Counted from the first letter of the stretch, positions 1-6,465 are shown. The stretch is DNA of 8,273 bases from JBNJEA01 sp051745395 (GCA_051745395.1 JBNJEA010000133.1:1-8273), one strand, 5' to 3'. Program-made: numbers and translations. Notes: generated by a model not told the origin, from the letters alone.

Positions 1-115
1 TTCAGCTCACACAGTATGTGTGCAAGACATAACGGATTGGACTTTGTTGGAGAGAAAGCCATCGATTGCCGGGTGAATTTTGATTGTCCCGCGCGGCGGA
101 AACGAAATTGAGCAC

Positions 116-148
116 AAAAAAGGCCGCCGGCACAGGTTGCCGGCGGCC
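116..148 (-). terminator. Intrinsic terminator of the sahR-ahcY operon
   Basis: Bases 122-132 and 138-148 form a perfect 11-bp, almost all G/C stem with a 5-base loop. Read on the minus strand, the stem is followed directly by six T (complement of 116-121). It lies about 46 bases past the ahcY stop codon, where a rho-independent terminator for the operon is expected. Confidence 0.92.
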
Positions 149-194
149 GTTTGCTGAGTGGATTCATCCGCGCCGTTTCCGGCGTTTTGGGCGA

Positions 195-1460
195 TTAGGT
201 GCCTTCTTCCCAACTGTCGAGGTATTCTTTCTGTTCCGGGGTCATGGTGTCGATTTCCACGTTCATGGCCTTTAGCTGCAGGCCGGCGATTTCATCGTCT
301 AATTCCTCGGGCAGCCCGATGACCTGGTTGGGCATATTCCCCTTGTTTTTCACGCCGTATTCGCAGGCCAGCGCCTGGCCGCAGAAGGAGGTCGACATGA
401 CCTCGCTGGGATGGCCCTCGCCGGCGGCCAGGTTGATGAGCCGCCCTTCGCCGAGCACGAAGAGTTTTTTGCCGTCTAAGACGAATTCCTCCATGAATGG
501 CCGCACTTCGCGCTGGGAACTGGCGGCGTTGCGCAGGGCTTCGAGGTGGAGCTCGATGTCGAAATGGCCGGAGTTGGCCAGGATCGCCCCGTTTTTCATC
601 TGCTTCATGTGCTCGAGCCGGATGATGTGCTTGTTGCCGGTGATCGTGCAGAAAACGTCGCCGAGCTTGACGGCGTCTTCCATTTTCAGCACCCGGAACC
701 CGTCGTAGTGGGCCTGCAGGGCGCGGAAGTTGTCGACTTCCGTGACGATCACGTTGGCGCCCAGTCCGTGGGCCCGCATGGCCACGCCCTTGCCGCAGCT
801 GCCGTAGCCGCAGACCACCCAGGTCTTGCCGGCATAGAGCATGTTGGTGGCCCGCAGAATGCCGTCGACCGTGGACTGGCCGGTGCCGTAGTAGTTGTCG
901 ACCATGTGTTTGGTCTTGTTGTCGTTGACGGCGATCATCGGGTATTTCAAGGCGTTGTCTTTTTCCATGGCCTTGAGCCGGATAATGCCCGTGGTGGTTT
1001 CCTCGCAGCCGCAGATGATATCGGGAATCAGGTGGGGATGGTTTTTGTGGATCTCCGAGACCAGGTCGCAGCCGTCGTCGATGGTGATATGGGGCTTGAA
1101 GGCGATGACGTTGTTGATGTAGCGGTAGTAGTCCTCGGTGGTTTCGCCTTTGTAGGCCCAGACCTTGACGCCTTCCTCGGCCAGGGCCGCGGCCACGTCG
1201 TCCTGGGTCGACAGCGGGTTGCAGCCGGTAATCGCCACGTCGGCGCCGCCGGCGATCAGGGTGCGCACCAGGATGCCGGTTTCCTTGGTCACGTGCAGGG
1301 CCAGGCCGATACGGATGCCGCTTAAGGGCTGTTCCTTTTCAAAGCGCTTGCGGACTTCTTGCAGGGCGCCCATATTGAGTTCGGCCAGTTCCATGTTTTT
1401 GGCCCCCTGGCCGGACAGGGCGATTTGTTTGACTTCGTAGTTGGCTCCTTTGTCCATCAT
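195..1460 (-). CDS. ahcY: Adenosylhomocysteinase (S-adenosyl-L-homocysteine hydrolase)
   Basis: Cytosolic NAD-dependent enzyme that splits S-adenosylhomocysteine (SAH) into adenosine and homocysteine, removing the product inhibitor of SAM-dependent methyltransferases and feeding the methionine cycle. The 421-residue product carries the family hallmarks: the IDDGCDLV acidic motif (127-134), EETTTG (153-158), Lys184 and Asp188 in the NDNKTKHMVDN stretch, the Rossmann motif GYGSCGKG (218-225) ending at Glu241, NSGHFD (296-301), and GRLINLAAGEGHPS (339-352). It is the short form: the C-terminus ends in SWEEGT and lacks the Lys/Tyr tail of the roughly 430-470-residue eukaryotic-like enzymes, resembling archaeal and thermophile types. 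The start is the first of two adjacent ATGs, 7 bases after a perfect Shine-Dalgarno sequence. It follows sahR by 94 bp on the same strand with no terminator between, so it is probably co-transcribed with it. Confidence 0.97.
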   Translation of the reverse strand: MMDKGANYEVKQIALSGQGAKNMELAELNMGALQEVRKRFEKEQPLSGIRIGLALHVTKETGILVRTLIAGGADVAITGCNPLSTQDDVAAALAEEGVKVWAYKGETTEDYYRYINNVIAFKPHITIDDGCDLVSEIHKNHPHLIPDIICGCEETTTGIIRLKAMEKDNALKYPMIAVNDNKTKHMVDNYYGTGQSTVDGILRATNMLYAGKTWVVCGYGSCGKGVAMRAHGLGANVIVTEVDNFRALQAHYDGFRVLKMEDAVKLGDVFCTITGNKHIIRLEHMKQMKNGAILANSGHFDIELHLEALRNAASSQREVRPFMEEFVLDGKKLFVLGEGRLINLAAGEGHPSEVMSTSFCGQALACEYGVKNKGNMPNQVIGLPEELDDEIAGLQLKAMNVEIDTMTPEQKEYLDSWEEGT

Positions 1461-1467
1461 CGCGTCT

Positions 1468-1474
1468 CCTCCTT
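1468..1474 (-). promoter_or_regulatory. Strong ribosome binding site of ahcY
   Basis: On the minus strand this reads AAGGAGG, a full Shine-Dalgarno match, 7 bases before the first ATG (1458-1460) and 10 before the second (1455-1457). It fixes the ahcY start to these two codons and predicts strong translation. Confidence 0.88.
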
Positions 1475-1554
1475 ATAATATTTTCGGTTTGAAAGATGCG
1501 CTGAAGCTGAAGCGTTGCCGGATGGGTCCGGACGGGTTCTTTTTGTTCGGGGAT

Positions 1555-2469
1555 TCAGGACCGCCTGGCGGTAAAGAGATTGACTGTGAGGCCTTGCAAA
1601 ACGTTGTATTGTTCAATTCCTTCAAAATCAAAACCCGCGTCGTGTAACCATGTCTCGATTTCGGACCGGTCGAACCCCAGCCAGGGATCCCCGTATTTGT
1701 CCCGGACCATTTCCAGGTTGTGCTTGTTGAAATCCGCGATCAGCAGGCGACCGCCGGGGGCGAGAATCCGGTGTGCCTCCCGGATGCCGGTGGCCGGCAC
1801 GACCAGGTGGTGCAGCACCATGTTGTAGACGGCAACGTCGGCCTCTGCGTCGCGCACGGGCAAGTGTTCGAGTTCGCCCAGCCGCAGCTCAATGCGTTGG
1901 TTTGCCGACGTGCTGCGAAGCCGGGCCTGCTCGAGCATTTTCGGCGAACTGTCGACGCCGATGACCTGCTCGGCCTTTCCGGCAAGGGCAATGAGCAGTT
2001 CTCCGGTACCGCAGCCCAGATCGACGGCGACCTCGCACGCAGCGATTTTTTCGGCAAGCCGGGCCACCAGGTCAAACTCGCCGAACACGTCGCGCTTCAA
2101 GCTGTCCCATTCTTCGGCGATGTCATTGAAAAACCGCTGTGTGCGGCTTTTGCGTTCCCGGACCAGTTCCTGGGCCCGATTTTGGTCCTGGTGAAATTCT
2201 TGCTCCCGATGCAGCGATTTGTCAACAAACCGGGCCAGGTCTTCGAGTTCATCGGAGTTGACGCTGTGGTAGTACATGTAGCTGCCGTCGCGCCGCCCGG
2301 CGAGCAGGCCGGAATCGGTCAAAATTTTCAAGTGCCGGGAGATCCGGGACTGGCCCATTCCCATGATGGATACGATTTCATTGACGTTGAATTCATATTC
2401 CATCAACAGATGATAGAGGCGCAGCCGGGTTTCGTCGGCCAGGGCTTTGAAGTAATGGACAGTTTTCAT
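1555..2469 (-). CDS. sahR: SahR-type regulator: ArsR-family HTH fused to a SAM-dependent methyltransferase-like domain
   Basis: A 304-residue two-domain protein. Residues 1-75 are an ArsR-type winged helix (start MKTVHYFKALADETRLRLYHLL; recognition-helix region around SRISRHLKIL, 41-50; beta-wing GRRDGSYMYY, 58-67). A charged linker (about 80-115) leads to a class I methyltransferase fold with motif I VDLGCGTGE (149-157), the acidic post-motif Asp173, and the AHRILAPGGRLLIAD segment (232-246). This architecture matches SahR, described in Proteobacteria as a repressor of methionine-cycle genes that responds to SAH; there the methyltransferase fold is thought to act as the ligand sensor. Placement directly upstream of ahcY supports this. 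An in-frame GTG at 2520 would add 17 residues encoded across the operator palindrome, so the ATG at 2467-2469 is preferred, though its ribosome site (AGAAAGATA) is weak. Whether the domain also methylates anything cannot be told from sequence. Confidence 0.9.
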   Translation of the reverse strand: MKTVHYFKALADETRLRLYHLLMEYEFNVNEIVSIMGMGQSRISRHLKILTDSGLLAGRRDGSYMYYHSVNSDELEDLARFVDKSLHREQEFHQDQNRAQELVRERKSRTQRFFNDIAEEWDSLKRDVFGEFDLVARLAEKIAACEVAVDLGCGTGELLIALAGKAEQVIGVDSSPKMLEQARLRSTSANQRIELRLGELEHLPVRDAEADVAVYNMVLHHLVVPATGIREAHRILAPGGRLLIADFNKHNLEMVRDKYGDPWLGFDRSEIETWLHDAGFDFEGIEQYNVLQGLTVNLFTARRS

Positions 2470-2487
2470 ATTATCTTTCTGATCAAC

Positions 2488-2510
2488 ATATCTTGATATC
2501 TTTAAAGATA
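2488..2510. promoter_or_regulatory. Probable SahR operator (two overlapping palindromes)
   Basis: TATCTTTAAAGATA at 2497-2510 is a perfect 14-bp palindrome. A second inverted repeat, ATATC-TT-GATAT (2488-2499), overlaps its left end. They lie between the -35 box and the start codon of sahR, where a bound ArsR-family dimer would block transcription. A symmetric AT-rich site is typical of ArsR-type winged-helix dimers. Assignment to SahR is inferred from position and symmetry. Confidence 0.75.
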
Positions 2511-2539
2511 ATGTTGCCACAGCCGGTTTGCCATGTCAA
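2508..2539 (-). promoter_or_regulatory. Probable sigma-70 promoter of sahR-ahcY
   Basis: On the minus strand a consensus -35 box TTGACA lies at 2534-2539. The -10 is not clear: CAACAT (2511-2516) has 17-bp spacing but 3/6 matches, and CATTAT (2508-2513) has 4/6 matches but a 20-bp spacer. Either one abuts or overlaps the operator palindrome, fitting repression. Confidence 0.5.
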
Positions 2540-2595
2540 TCACCCGGTGGCCGGCAGGCAGAAAAAGGCGCCGGGGGGGGCATACACCGGGTGAT
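2539..2595. repeat. 11-bp inverted repeat flanking a G8 tract
   Basis: ATCACCCGGTG (2539-2549) and CACCGGGTGAT (2585-2595) are exact reverse complements separated by 35 bases that include a run of eight G (2573-2580). The element sits between the divergent sahR and outer-membrane protein genes, touching the sahR -35 box on one side and lying 14 bases before the other gene's -35 box. It could be a regulator site pair or a hairpin; there is no T-run on either side, so a terminator is unlikely. Confidence 0.6.
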
Positions 2596-2609
2596 GTGCT
2601 TGTAAGAAC

Positions 2610-2640
2610 TTGACATTCGGGCATATCAGTGCCATAGATT
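2610..2640 (+). promoter_or_regulatory. Possible promoter of the DUF1207-type gene
   Basis: A consensus -35 box TTGACA is present at 2610-2615. The candidate -10 boxes are mediocre: TAGATT (2635-2640, spacer 19, 4/6 matches) or CATAGA (2633-2638, spacer 17, 3/6). Position 60-95 bases before the gene start is suitable. Confidence 0.4.
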
Positions 2641-2702
2641 CAATCGGATAAATCGATTCGATGTTTTTTTCACCGAACTTGAGCGTTTCATGGAGTTCCC
2701 CA

Positions 2703-3599
2703 ATGGCAGTCCCCTCATCTTCGAAAATGCATCCGGGTTTTTTGCTTGGTCTTTTTGCCGTATTGGTGTTGATGGCCACCCCCTTGGCGGGACATGCCGT
2801 ATCGGATAACCATTCGGACGGCAATAAGGATGTGGTCCTGTTTCCGGTTCGCGACGTATTTGCCCCCATTGTCGCCGACCCCAAGCAGCCCCGGTTTTTT
2901 GCGAGCCTTCAGCGCTTCGACAACAATTTCCAGGGGGCCTTTACCGGCGCTTCGGTGGGCTACGGGGAGACCTTCGGCTTTCTGCGCAAAAATCTCGGCC
3001 CGCAGCACGCCTGGCAGTTCAGCGTCCGGGGCGGGCTTTTTTCCCAGTTTAACATGGATACCTCTTCGAACAACCTGTTGAACTCGGACTATACCATCGG
3101 TTTTCTATGGACGTATCGCTACAGGCACGCGGCCATGCGCCTGCGGGCTTACCACCAGAGTTCCCACATCGGCGACGAGTTCATAGAGGCCAATCCGGCA
3201 GTGGCGAGCCGGAGTACCGGGTTTGACTACGAAGCCGTCGACTGGCTCGGCGCGCTTCACTGGCGGGGCTTTCGCGTATACGGCGGGCCCCATCTGTTGT
3301 TGAAAAGAGAGCCGGCGGATCTGGATCGATGGGGGTATCAGGGCGGTTTGGAATACAACGGCACCAAAGAGATCGTGCCCTACGGGAGTTTTCTTTTCGG
3401 CCTGGATGTCAAAGGGTTCCAGCAACTGAGCTGGACCCCGGCCTACAGCGTCAAAGCCGGCTTGAATTTCAAAGACCTGGGGCGCCCCGATCGCAATATC
3501 AAGGTCTTGGCCGAATTTTACGACGGGTTCGTTCCCTTCGGCCAGTTCTATGATTACGAGATGACGTCTTACGGGATCGGTTTTTATTTCGGGTTTTAG
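2703..3599 (+). CDS. Outer-membrane beta-barrel protein, DUF1207 type
   Basis: A 298-residue exported protein of unknown function. Residues 1-32 form a signal peptide: a short n-region with Lys8, a hydrophobic core (about 11-28) and a likely cleavage after AGHA. The mature part has the alternating, aromatic-rich pattern of an outer-membrane beta-barrel and ends in Phe (GFYFGF), the usual recognition residue for barrel assembly. Segments such as FASLQRFD, SVGYGETFGFLR, FSVRGGLFSQFNMD, LRAYHQSSHIGDEF and RVYGGPHLLLKREPADL resemble DUF1207 proteins as I recall them; no search was run. An upstream in-frame ATG at 2661 exists, but the ATG at 2703 is preceded by GGAG (2692-2695) at good spacing and gives a sensible signal peptide; ATG 2727 is a further alternative. 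It is transcribed divergently from sahR. No link to methionine metabolism is evident. Confidence 0.82.
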   Translation: MAVPSSSKMHPGFLLGLFAVLVLMATPLAGHAVSDNHSDGNKDVVLFPVRDVFAPIVADPKQPRFFASLQRFDNNFQGAFTGASVGYGETFGFLRKNLGPQHAWQFSVRGGLFSQFNMDTSSNNLLNSDYTIGFLWTYRYRHAAMRLRAYHQSSHIGDEFIEANPAVASRSTGFDYEAVDWLGALHWRGFRVYGGPHLLLKREPADLDRWGYQGGLEYNGTKEIVPYGSFLFGLDVKGFQQLSWTPAYSVKAGLNFKDLGRPDRNIKVLAEFYDGFVPFGQFYDYEMTSYGIGFYFGF

Positions 3600-3647
3600 G
3601 GTTCGTCATTGCAGAGGCGCTTTTTCCCGGCAAAAATGGGCAATGTC

Positions 3648-3884
3648 ATGAAATCATCATTTGAAGCGGCCAATGCCGCCCGGCAGCGGCGCAGTCGCCG
3701 CCGCCGCACCAGGGACCGCACCTGTCACTTCTGCCGCCAGACGGCCCCGTTTTGCTGGACCTGCCGCTGCGGATTTGCCGCCTGCCAGGTTTGCATGAAG
3801 GAAAATATTTCGCAGATGTCGTGCAATGGCATTACCTGGCAATGCCCCGACTGCGGGGAGCTAAACGGCTTTGGCAATCAGTAG
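3648..3884 (+). CDS. Small cysteine-rich zinc-finger-like protein
   Basis: A 78-residue soluble protein I do not recognise. Residues 12-24 are strongly basic (QRRSRRRRTRDR), followed by ten cysteines at 26, 29, 36, 39, 41, 46, 49, 59, 66 and 69. The spacing is C-x2-C-x6-C-x2-C-x-C-x4-C-x2-C-x9-C-x6-C-x2-C, with GITWQCPDCGELNG at the end. Paired CxxC knuckles like these normally bind structural zinc in zinc-ribbon, treble-clef or RING-like folds, and the basic arm suggests nucleic-acid contact; both are inferences. Start choice is uncertain: in-frame alternatives are TTG 3609 and ATG 3636, and none has a convincing ribosome site. It lies 48 bp after the barrel gene on the same strand with no terminator seen between, so it may be co-transcribed. 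The regular cysteine spacing argues that it is a real gene. Confidence 0.68.
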   Translation: MKSSFEAANAARQRRSRRRRTRDRTCHFCRQTAPFCWTCRCGFAACQVCMKENISQMSCNGITWQCPDCGELNGFGNQ

Positions 3885-3967
3885 GTCGACAGGGGATAAA
3901 ACCTTTGTCCTTGAAATATAACGAAAATAAGAGTAGGCTTCTTTAGAACTCGACAGTCCAAAGTTCT

Positions 3968-4059
3968 GTCATTCCTGCGAAGGCAGGAATCTATAACCCA
4001 CGGATTATTCTGGATTGCGGCTAAAGCCTTGAACTGAGACCCGCCTTCGCGGGAATGAC
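3968..4059. repeat. 92-bp REP/MITE-like element with inverted-repeat ends
   Basis: The left end (3968-3987) and the reverse complement of the right end (4040-4059) match at 18 of 20 positions, both beginning GTCATTCC. Each end also folds alone: 3971-3978 pairs with 3983-3990 (8-bp stem, loop GAAG), and 4040-4044 pairs with 4049-4053 (5-bp stem, loop CTTC). The two differences between ends are compensated within each hairpin. Such ATTCC-type hairpin repeats are widespread intergenic elements in Proteobacteria, usually mobilised in trans and present in many copies. The rest of the 3885-4189 gap holds no gene I can support; the short palindrome TTGACTGTCAA is at 4111-4121. Confidence 0.82.
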
Positions 4060-4189
4060 TTCGAGAGACAATGCGGTTTCTTTTTAAAATCAACAACTTC
4101 AACAAAACTTTTGACTGTCAAGTTTAGAATGTAAGGATGGTTTTCGGTATGGTTCAGAAATGATCTGCTGACACGAAACGGCCTGTATT

Positions 4190-4558
4190 ATGAAAAACCC
4201 TTTCCGGACAGAACCCAATGCCCGTCTGAGCTTTAGACGGAAGAAAAGCAAAAAACCCCTGTGGGTTTTGTTGCTGCTTTTGATGGCACTGCTGGCCATA
4301 TATTTTGTTTTCTTCAAAGGCCAGGCCCCGGATCTAGTCATATTTCACCGAACTGAACCGCATCAGCTTGTCCCAGTTGTGACGGGATTCAATGTAGCGG
4401 ATGGTTCCCGTCTTGCCCCGGATGACCAGCGAATGCGTACTGGCGCCCTTGCCGCTGTATTTTACCCCCGGCAGAAAGGTGCCGCCGGAAATGCCGGTGG
4501 CGGCGAAAAATACGTCATCGCTTTTTACGAGGGTGCCGACATCGAAAATACGGGATAG
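4190..4558 (+). CDS. Doubtful ORF: short basic single-pass membrane protein, antisense to glpX in its second half
   Basis: The first roughly 48 codons look protein-like: a basic N-terminus (FRRKKSKK, about 15-22) followed by a clean hydrophobic helix (about 23-42, WVLLLLLMALLAIYFVFF) and then KGQAP. From codon 49 the frame runs antisense through the 3' end of glpX to a stop at 4556-4558, and that part has no recognisable features. The DNA for residues about 20-27 doubles as the glpX terminator stem. No clear ribosome binding site is present. It could be a genuine small membrane protein whose natural end has been lost (a stop exists at 4335-4337 in the neighbouring frame), a remnant, or a chance frame. 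Confidence 0.3.
   Translation: MKNPFRTEPNARLSFRRKKSKKPLWVLLLLLMALLAIYFVFFKGQAPDLVIFHRTEPHQLVPVVTGFNVADGSRLAPDDQRMRTGALAAVFYPRQKGAAGNAGGGEKYVIAFYEGADIENTG
4241..4269 (-). terminator. Intrinsic terminator of the panE-glpX operon
   Basis: Bases 4252-4258 (AAAACCC) pair perfectly with 4263-4269 (GGGTTTT) across a 4-base loop. On the minus strand the stem runs into a T-rich tract (TTTTTTGCTTTTC). It lies about 65 bases after the glpX stop codon, the expected place for a rho-independent terminator. Confidence 0.8.
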
Positions 4559-5317
4559 ATCCGTTCCCGCCTCTGCCAGGGCCTTTTTTTCCCTTTCCTT
4601 CTGCGGATCCAGCCGACACAGCATCTCGCCGCCCAGCGCCTGGATGGCGCAGGCGGACAAAACGCCTTCCGGCGTGCCGCCGGTGCCTATCATCACGTCG
4701 ATTTCCGAACTTGGATCAATAGCCATAAGGGCGCCGGCCACGTCGCCGTCCGAATGCAGCTGAATCCGGGCGCCGGCGTGCCGGATGTCTTCGATCAGCT
4801 TTTCATGGCGCGGTTTGTCCAACACGAAGACCACCAGGTCGGCCACGTCTTTGCCCAGGGCGTCGGCGATATGGGCCAGGTTCGTCTCAACGGGGGCGGC
4901 CAGGTCGATGACGTCCCTGGCGGCCGCGGAGACCACGAGTTTTTCCATGTAATAGCTCGGCCCCGGATCAAACATTTTGCCGGCCGGGGCGGCGCCCACC
5001 ACGGATATGGCGTTGGGCCGGCCGAAGGCCAGCAGGTTTGTCCCTTCCACCGGATCGACGGCCACATCCACCTTCGGCCCTTCGCCGGTGCCGAGTTGTT
5101 CGCCTTTAAACAGCATGGGGGCGTCGTCTTTTTCGCCTTCTCCTATGATCACGGTGCCGTGGATGTCGAGAGCGGAAAAGGAAAGCCGCATGGCTTGGAC
5201 CGCTGCCTGGTCGCCGGCTTTCTTTTCGCCCTTGCCCAGCCATCGGGCCGAGGCCAGGGCGGCGGCTTCGGTGGTGCGAACCAGGTCCAGTGCGAGATTG
5301 CGTTGGGGTGCTTCCAT
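4334..5317 (-). CDS. glpX: Fructose-1,6-bisphosphatase class II
   Basis: Cytosolic metal-dependent phosphatase that converts fructose 1,6-bisphosphate to fructose 6-phosphate, the committed gluconeogenic step. The 327-residue product keeps all the metal-site acids known from E. coli GlpX in matching order: Asp36, Glu60 in IIGEGE, Asp88 and Glu91 in VAVDPVEGT, and Glu217 in GTGGTPEG. It is full length for the family. A longer frame begins at 5359, but ATG 5315-5317 has AAGGAG seven bases upstream and begins MEAPQRNLALDLVR, the usual family N-terminus. It lies 22 bp after the panE-like gene on the same strand, so the two are probably one transcript, ending at the terminator near 4241-4269. In an autotrophic or organic-acid-using anaerobe this enzyme would supply sugar phosphates; that role is inference. 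Some class II enzymes also act on sedoheptulose bisphosphate. Confidence 0.96.
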   Translation of the reverse strand: MEAPQRNLALDLVRTTEAAALASARWLGKGEKKAGDQAAVQAMRLSFSALDIHGTVIIGEGEKDDAPMLFKGEQLGTGEGPKVDVAVDPVEGTNLLAFGRPNAISVVGAAPAGKMFDPGPSYYMEKLVVSAAARDVIDLAAPVETNLAHIADALGKDVADLVVFVLDKPRHEKLIEDIRHAGARIQLHSDGDVAGALMAIDPSSEIDVMIGTGGTPEGVLSACAIQALGGEMLCRLDPQKEREKKALAEAGTDLSRIFDVGTLVKSDDVFFAATGISGGTFLPGVKYSGKGASTHSLVIRGKTGTIRYIESRHNWDKLMRFSSVKYD

Positions 5318-5323
5318 CGGTGG

Positions 5324-5329
5324 CTCCTT
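5324..5329 (-). promoter_or_regulatory. Ribosome binding site deciding the glpX start
   Basis: On the minus strand this reads AAGGAG, six bases before the ATG of 5315-5317 when counted from the last G. It favours that start over the in-frame ATGs at 5354-5359, which would overlap the panE-like gene's 3' end. Confidence 0.8.
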
Positions 5330-5339
5330 TGCTGTATTG

Positions 5340-6362
5340 CTATCGAAAAAATTCATCAAAATTCCGGTGTGATATTTTTCGCCGGCCCGCCTCGATCTCC
5401 TTGATCATTTCGATGATCCTGTCGTTTACCGGCGTGGCGACGCCGAATTGTCTGCCTTTGTCGGCGATGTAGCCGTTTAAATAATCGATCTCCGTCGGCT
5501 TGCCGCGTTCCAGGGACTGCAGGCTCGACGATTTCAGCCGGCGGTACTTGAAACCGATCAGGCGGATGAGCAGGTGCCGCCGGAGTTGAGCCGACCAGCC
5601 CGAACCGGCCATAAATCCGTAATAATTCAATTTGCCGCCGGCGTTTTCCACCTGCAAACCCATGGCATCGGCCACGGCCATGGCCTCGCTCATGATGTCG
5701 ATAAACAGGTTCCGGATTTTTCGGTCCGAAAGCATCTGCCCCATGTAAAGGCCGCACACCGCCCCCAGCGAGGTGATGCAGGAATTGACGATCAGCTTGG
5801 CGTAAAGGTCGCCGAAAATGTTGTCCGTTATGCGGGTCGGCACCACCGTGTCCAGAACGGATTTTATAGTGGCCAGATCGGGCACGGGCTGGCCGTCTAT
5901 GGTCCCGATGACGAATTCGCCATCCGAGGTCATTTCCAGTTCCCCGGGCGCATGGACCGTGGCGCCCCAGCCCACCACGCAGCCGATGGTGCGCTCGCGG
6001 CCGAAAATTTCGGCCAGGGTTTCCTCGCAAATGCCGTTTTGCAGCGATACCACCCGGCTTTCCGGTTCCAGAAAATCCAGCAGCGCCTCTGCCGCCGGGA
6101 TCATATCCGTGGCCTTTGTGGCCAGCAAAACAATGTCCTTGTTTGTTTTCATCTCCTCGATATCGGCGACAGCCGGCATGGGCACCCGGTGTTCGCCCCG
6201 GACCCCGGAAACGGAAATCCCCTCGTTGCGGATCTGCCGGGCGAGTCTTTCATGCCGGCACACGATTTCCACGTCATAGCCGGCCTGTTTGATAAAGGCG
6301 GCCGTGATGCCGCCCACGGCCCCGGCGCCCACGACCCCGATTTTTGGCGTCTCCATTGTCAT
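5340..6362 (-). CDS. panE: 2-dehydropantoate 2-reductase family protein (ketopantoate reductase, ApbA/PanE)
   Basis: NADPH-dependent reductase predicted to convert ketopantoate to pantoate for pantothenate and coenzyme A synthesis. The 340-residue protein begins with the dinucleotide-binding motif GVVGAGAVGG (9-18). It has SLQNG (106-110, Asn109 matching E. coli Asn98), Lys189 and Asn193 in the LYAKLIVNS helix (matching catalytic Lys176 and Asn180), and Glu291 in PTEIDYLNGY (matching Glu256), so the active site looks intact. It is about 35 residues longer than E. coli PanE; part of this is a basic insertion around 255-280 (SAQLRRHLLIRLIGFKYRR). The start is ATG 6360-6362, or ATG 6354-6356 two codons later; an AGGCAGG stretch lies just upstream of both. 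It heads a probable operon with glpX and is divergent from lexA. The family has paralogs with other 2-oxoacid substrates, so the exact substrate is less sure than the family. Confidence 0.86.
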   Translation of the reverse strand: MTMETPKIGVVGAGAVGGITAAFIKQAGYDVEIVCRHERLARQIRNEGISVSGVRGEHRVPMPAVADIEEMKTNKDIVLLATKATDMIPAAEALLDFLEPESRVVSLQNGICEETLAEIFGRERTIGCVVGWGATVHAPGELEMTSDGEFVIGTIDGQPVPDLATIKSVLDTVVPTRITDNIFGDLYAKLIVNSCITSLGAVCGLYMGQMLSDRKIRNLFIDIMSEAMAVADAMGLQVENAGGKLNYYGFMAGSGWSAQLRRHLLIRLIGFKYRRLKSSSLQSLERGKPTEIDYLNGYIADKGRQFGVATPVNDRIIEMIKEIEAGRRKISHRNFDEFFR

Positions 6363-6432
6363 AGTAGCCTGCCTTGTGTGGAGAAATGGTTAATGACGGC
6401 GGCGGAAAAGCATGGAATCCACCCGTTTAGGC

Positions 6433-6465
6433 ACTATAAGTAGGGGGAACCGAGGTAAATGTCAA
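6433..6465 (-). promoter_or_regulatory. Possible promoter of the panE-glpX operon
   Basis: On the minus strand a consensus TTGACA lies at 6460-6465, and a near-consensus TATAGT at 6433-6438. The 21-bp spacer between them is longer than usual. Using TTTACC (6454-6459) as -35 gives 15 bp instead. The promoter may therefore be weak or activator-dependent. Confidence 0.4.

Noticed and set aside
8..22. CACACA-GTA-TGTGTG hairpin as a terminator or regulator site
   Set aside because: Only six pairs, no T-run and no gene assigned next to it within the window; too weak to call.
546..1325. Long plus-strand open frame opposite ahcY (about 259 codons)
   Set aside because: It is the antisense of a well-conserved ahcY and its translation is a low-complexity Val/Asp/Gly-rich mirror of ahcY codon usage with no domain.
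1461..1554. Possible SAH riboswitch or separate promoter in the leader of ahcY
   Set aside because: The 94-bp spacer shows only a 5-bp hairpin (1518-1531) and the ribosome site; I see no SAH riboswitch core and no convincing -35/-10 pair. Control by SahR at the operon start explains regulation better.
1720..2496. Long plus-strand open frame opposite sahR
   Set aside because: Antisense shadow of sahR; no recognisable domain and sahR is clearly coding.
2470..2520. 17-residue N-terminal extension of sahR from a GTG at 2520
   Set aside because: It would be encoded by the palindromic operator and precedes the usual ArsR-domain start.
4754..5404. Plus-strand open frame opposite glpX and the 3' end of panE
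   Set aside because: Antisense shadow; GlpX motifs on the minus strand are intact across it.
5574..6443. Plus-strand open frame opposite panE
   Set aside because: Antisense shadow of the panE-like gene, His/Gly/Asp-rich with no domain.
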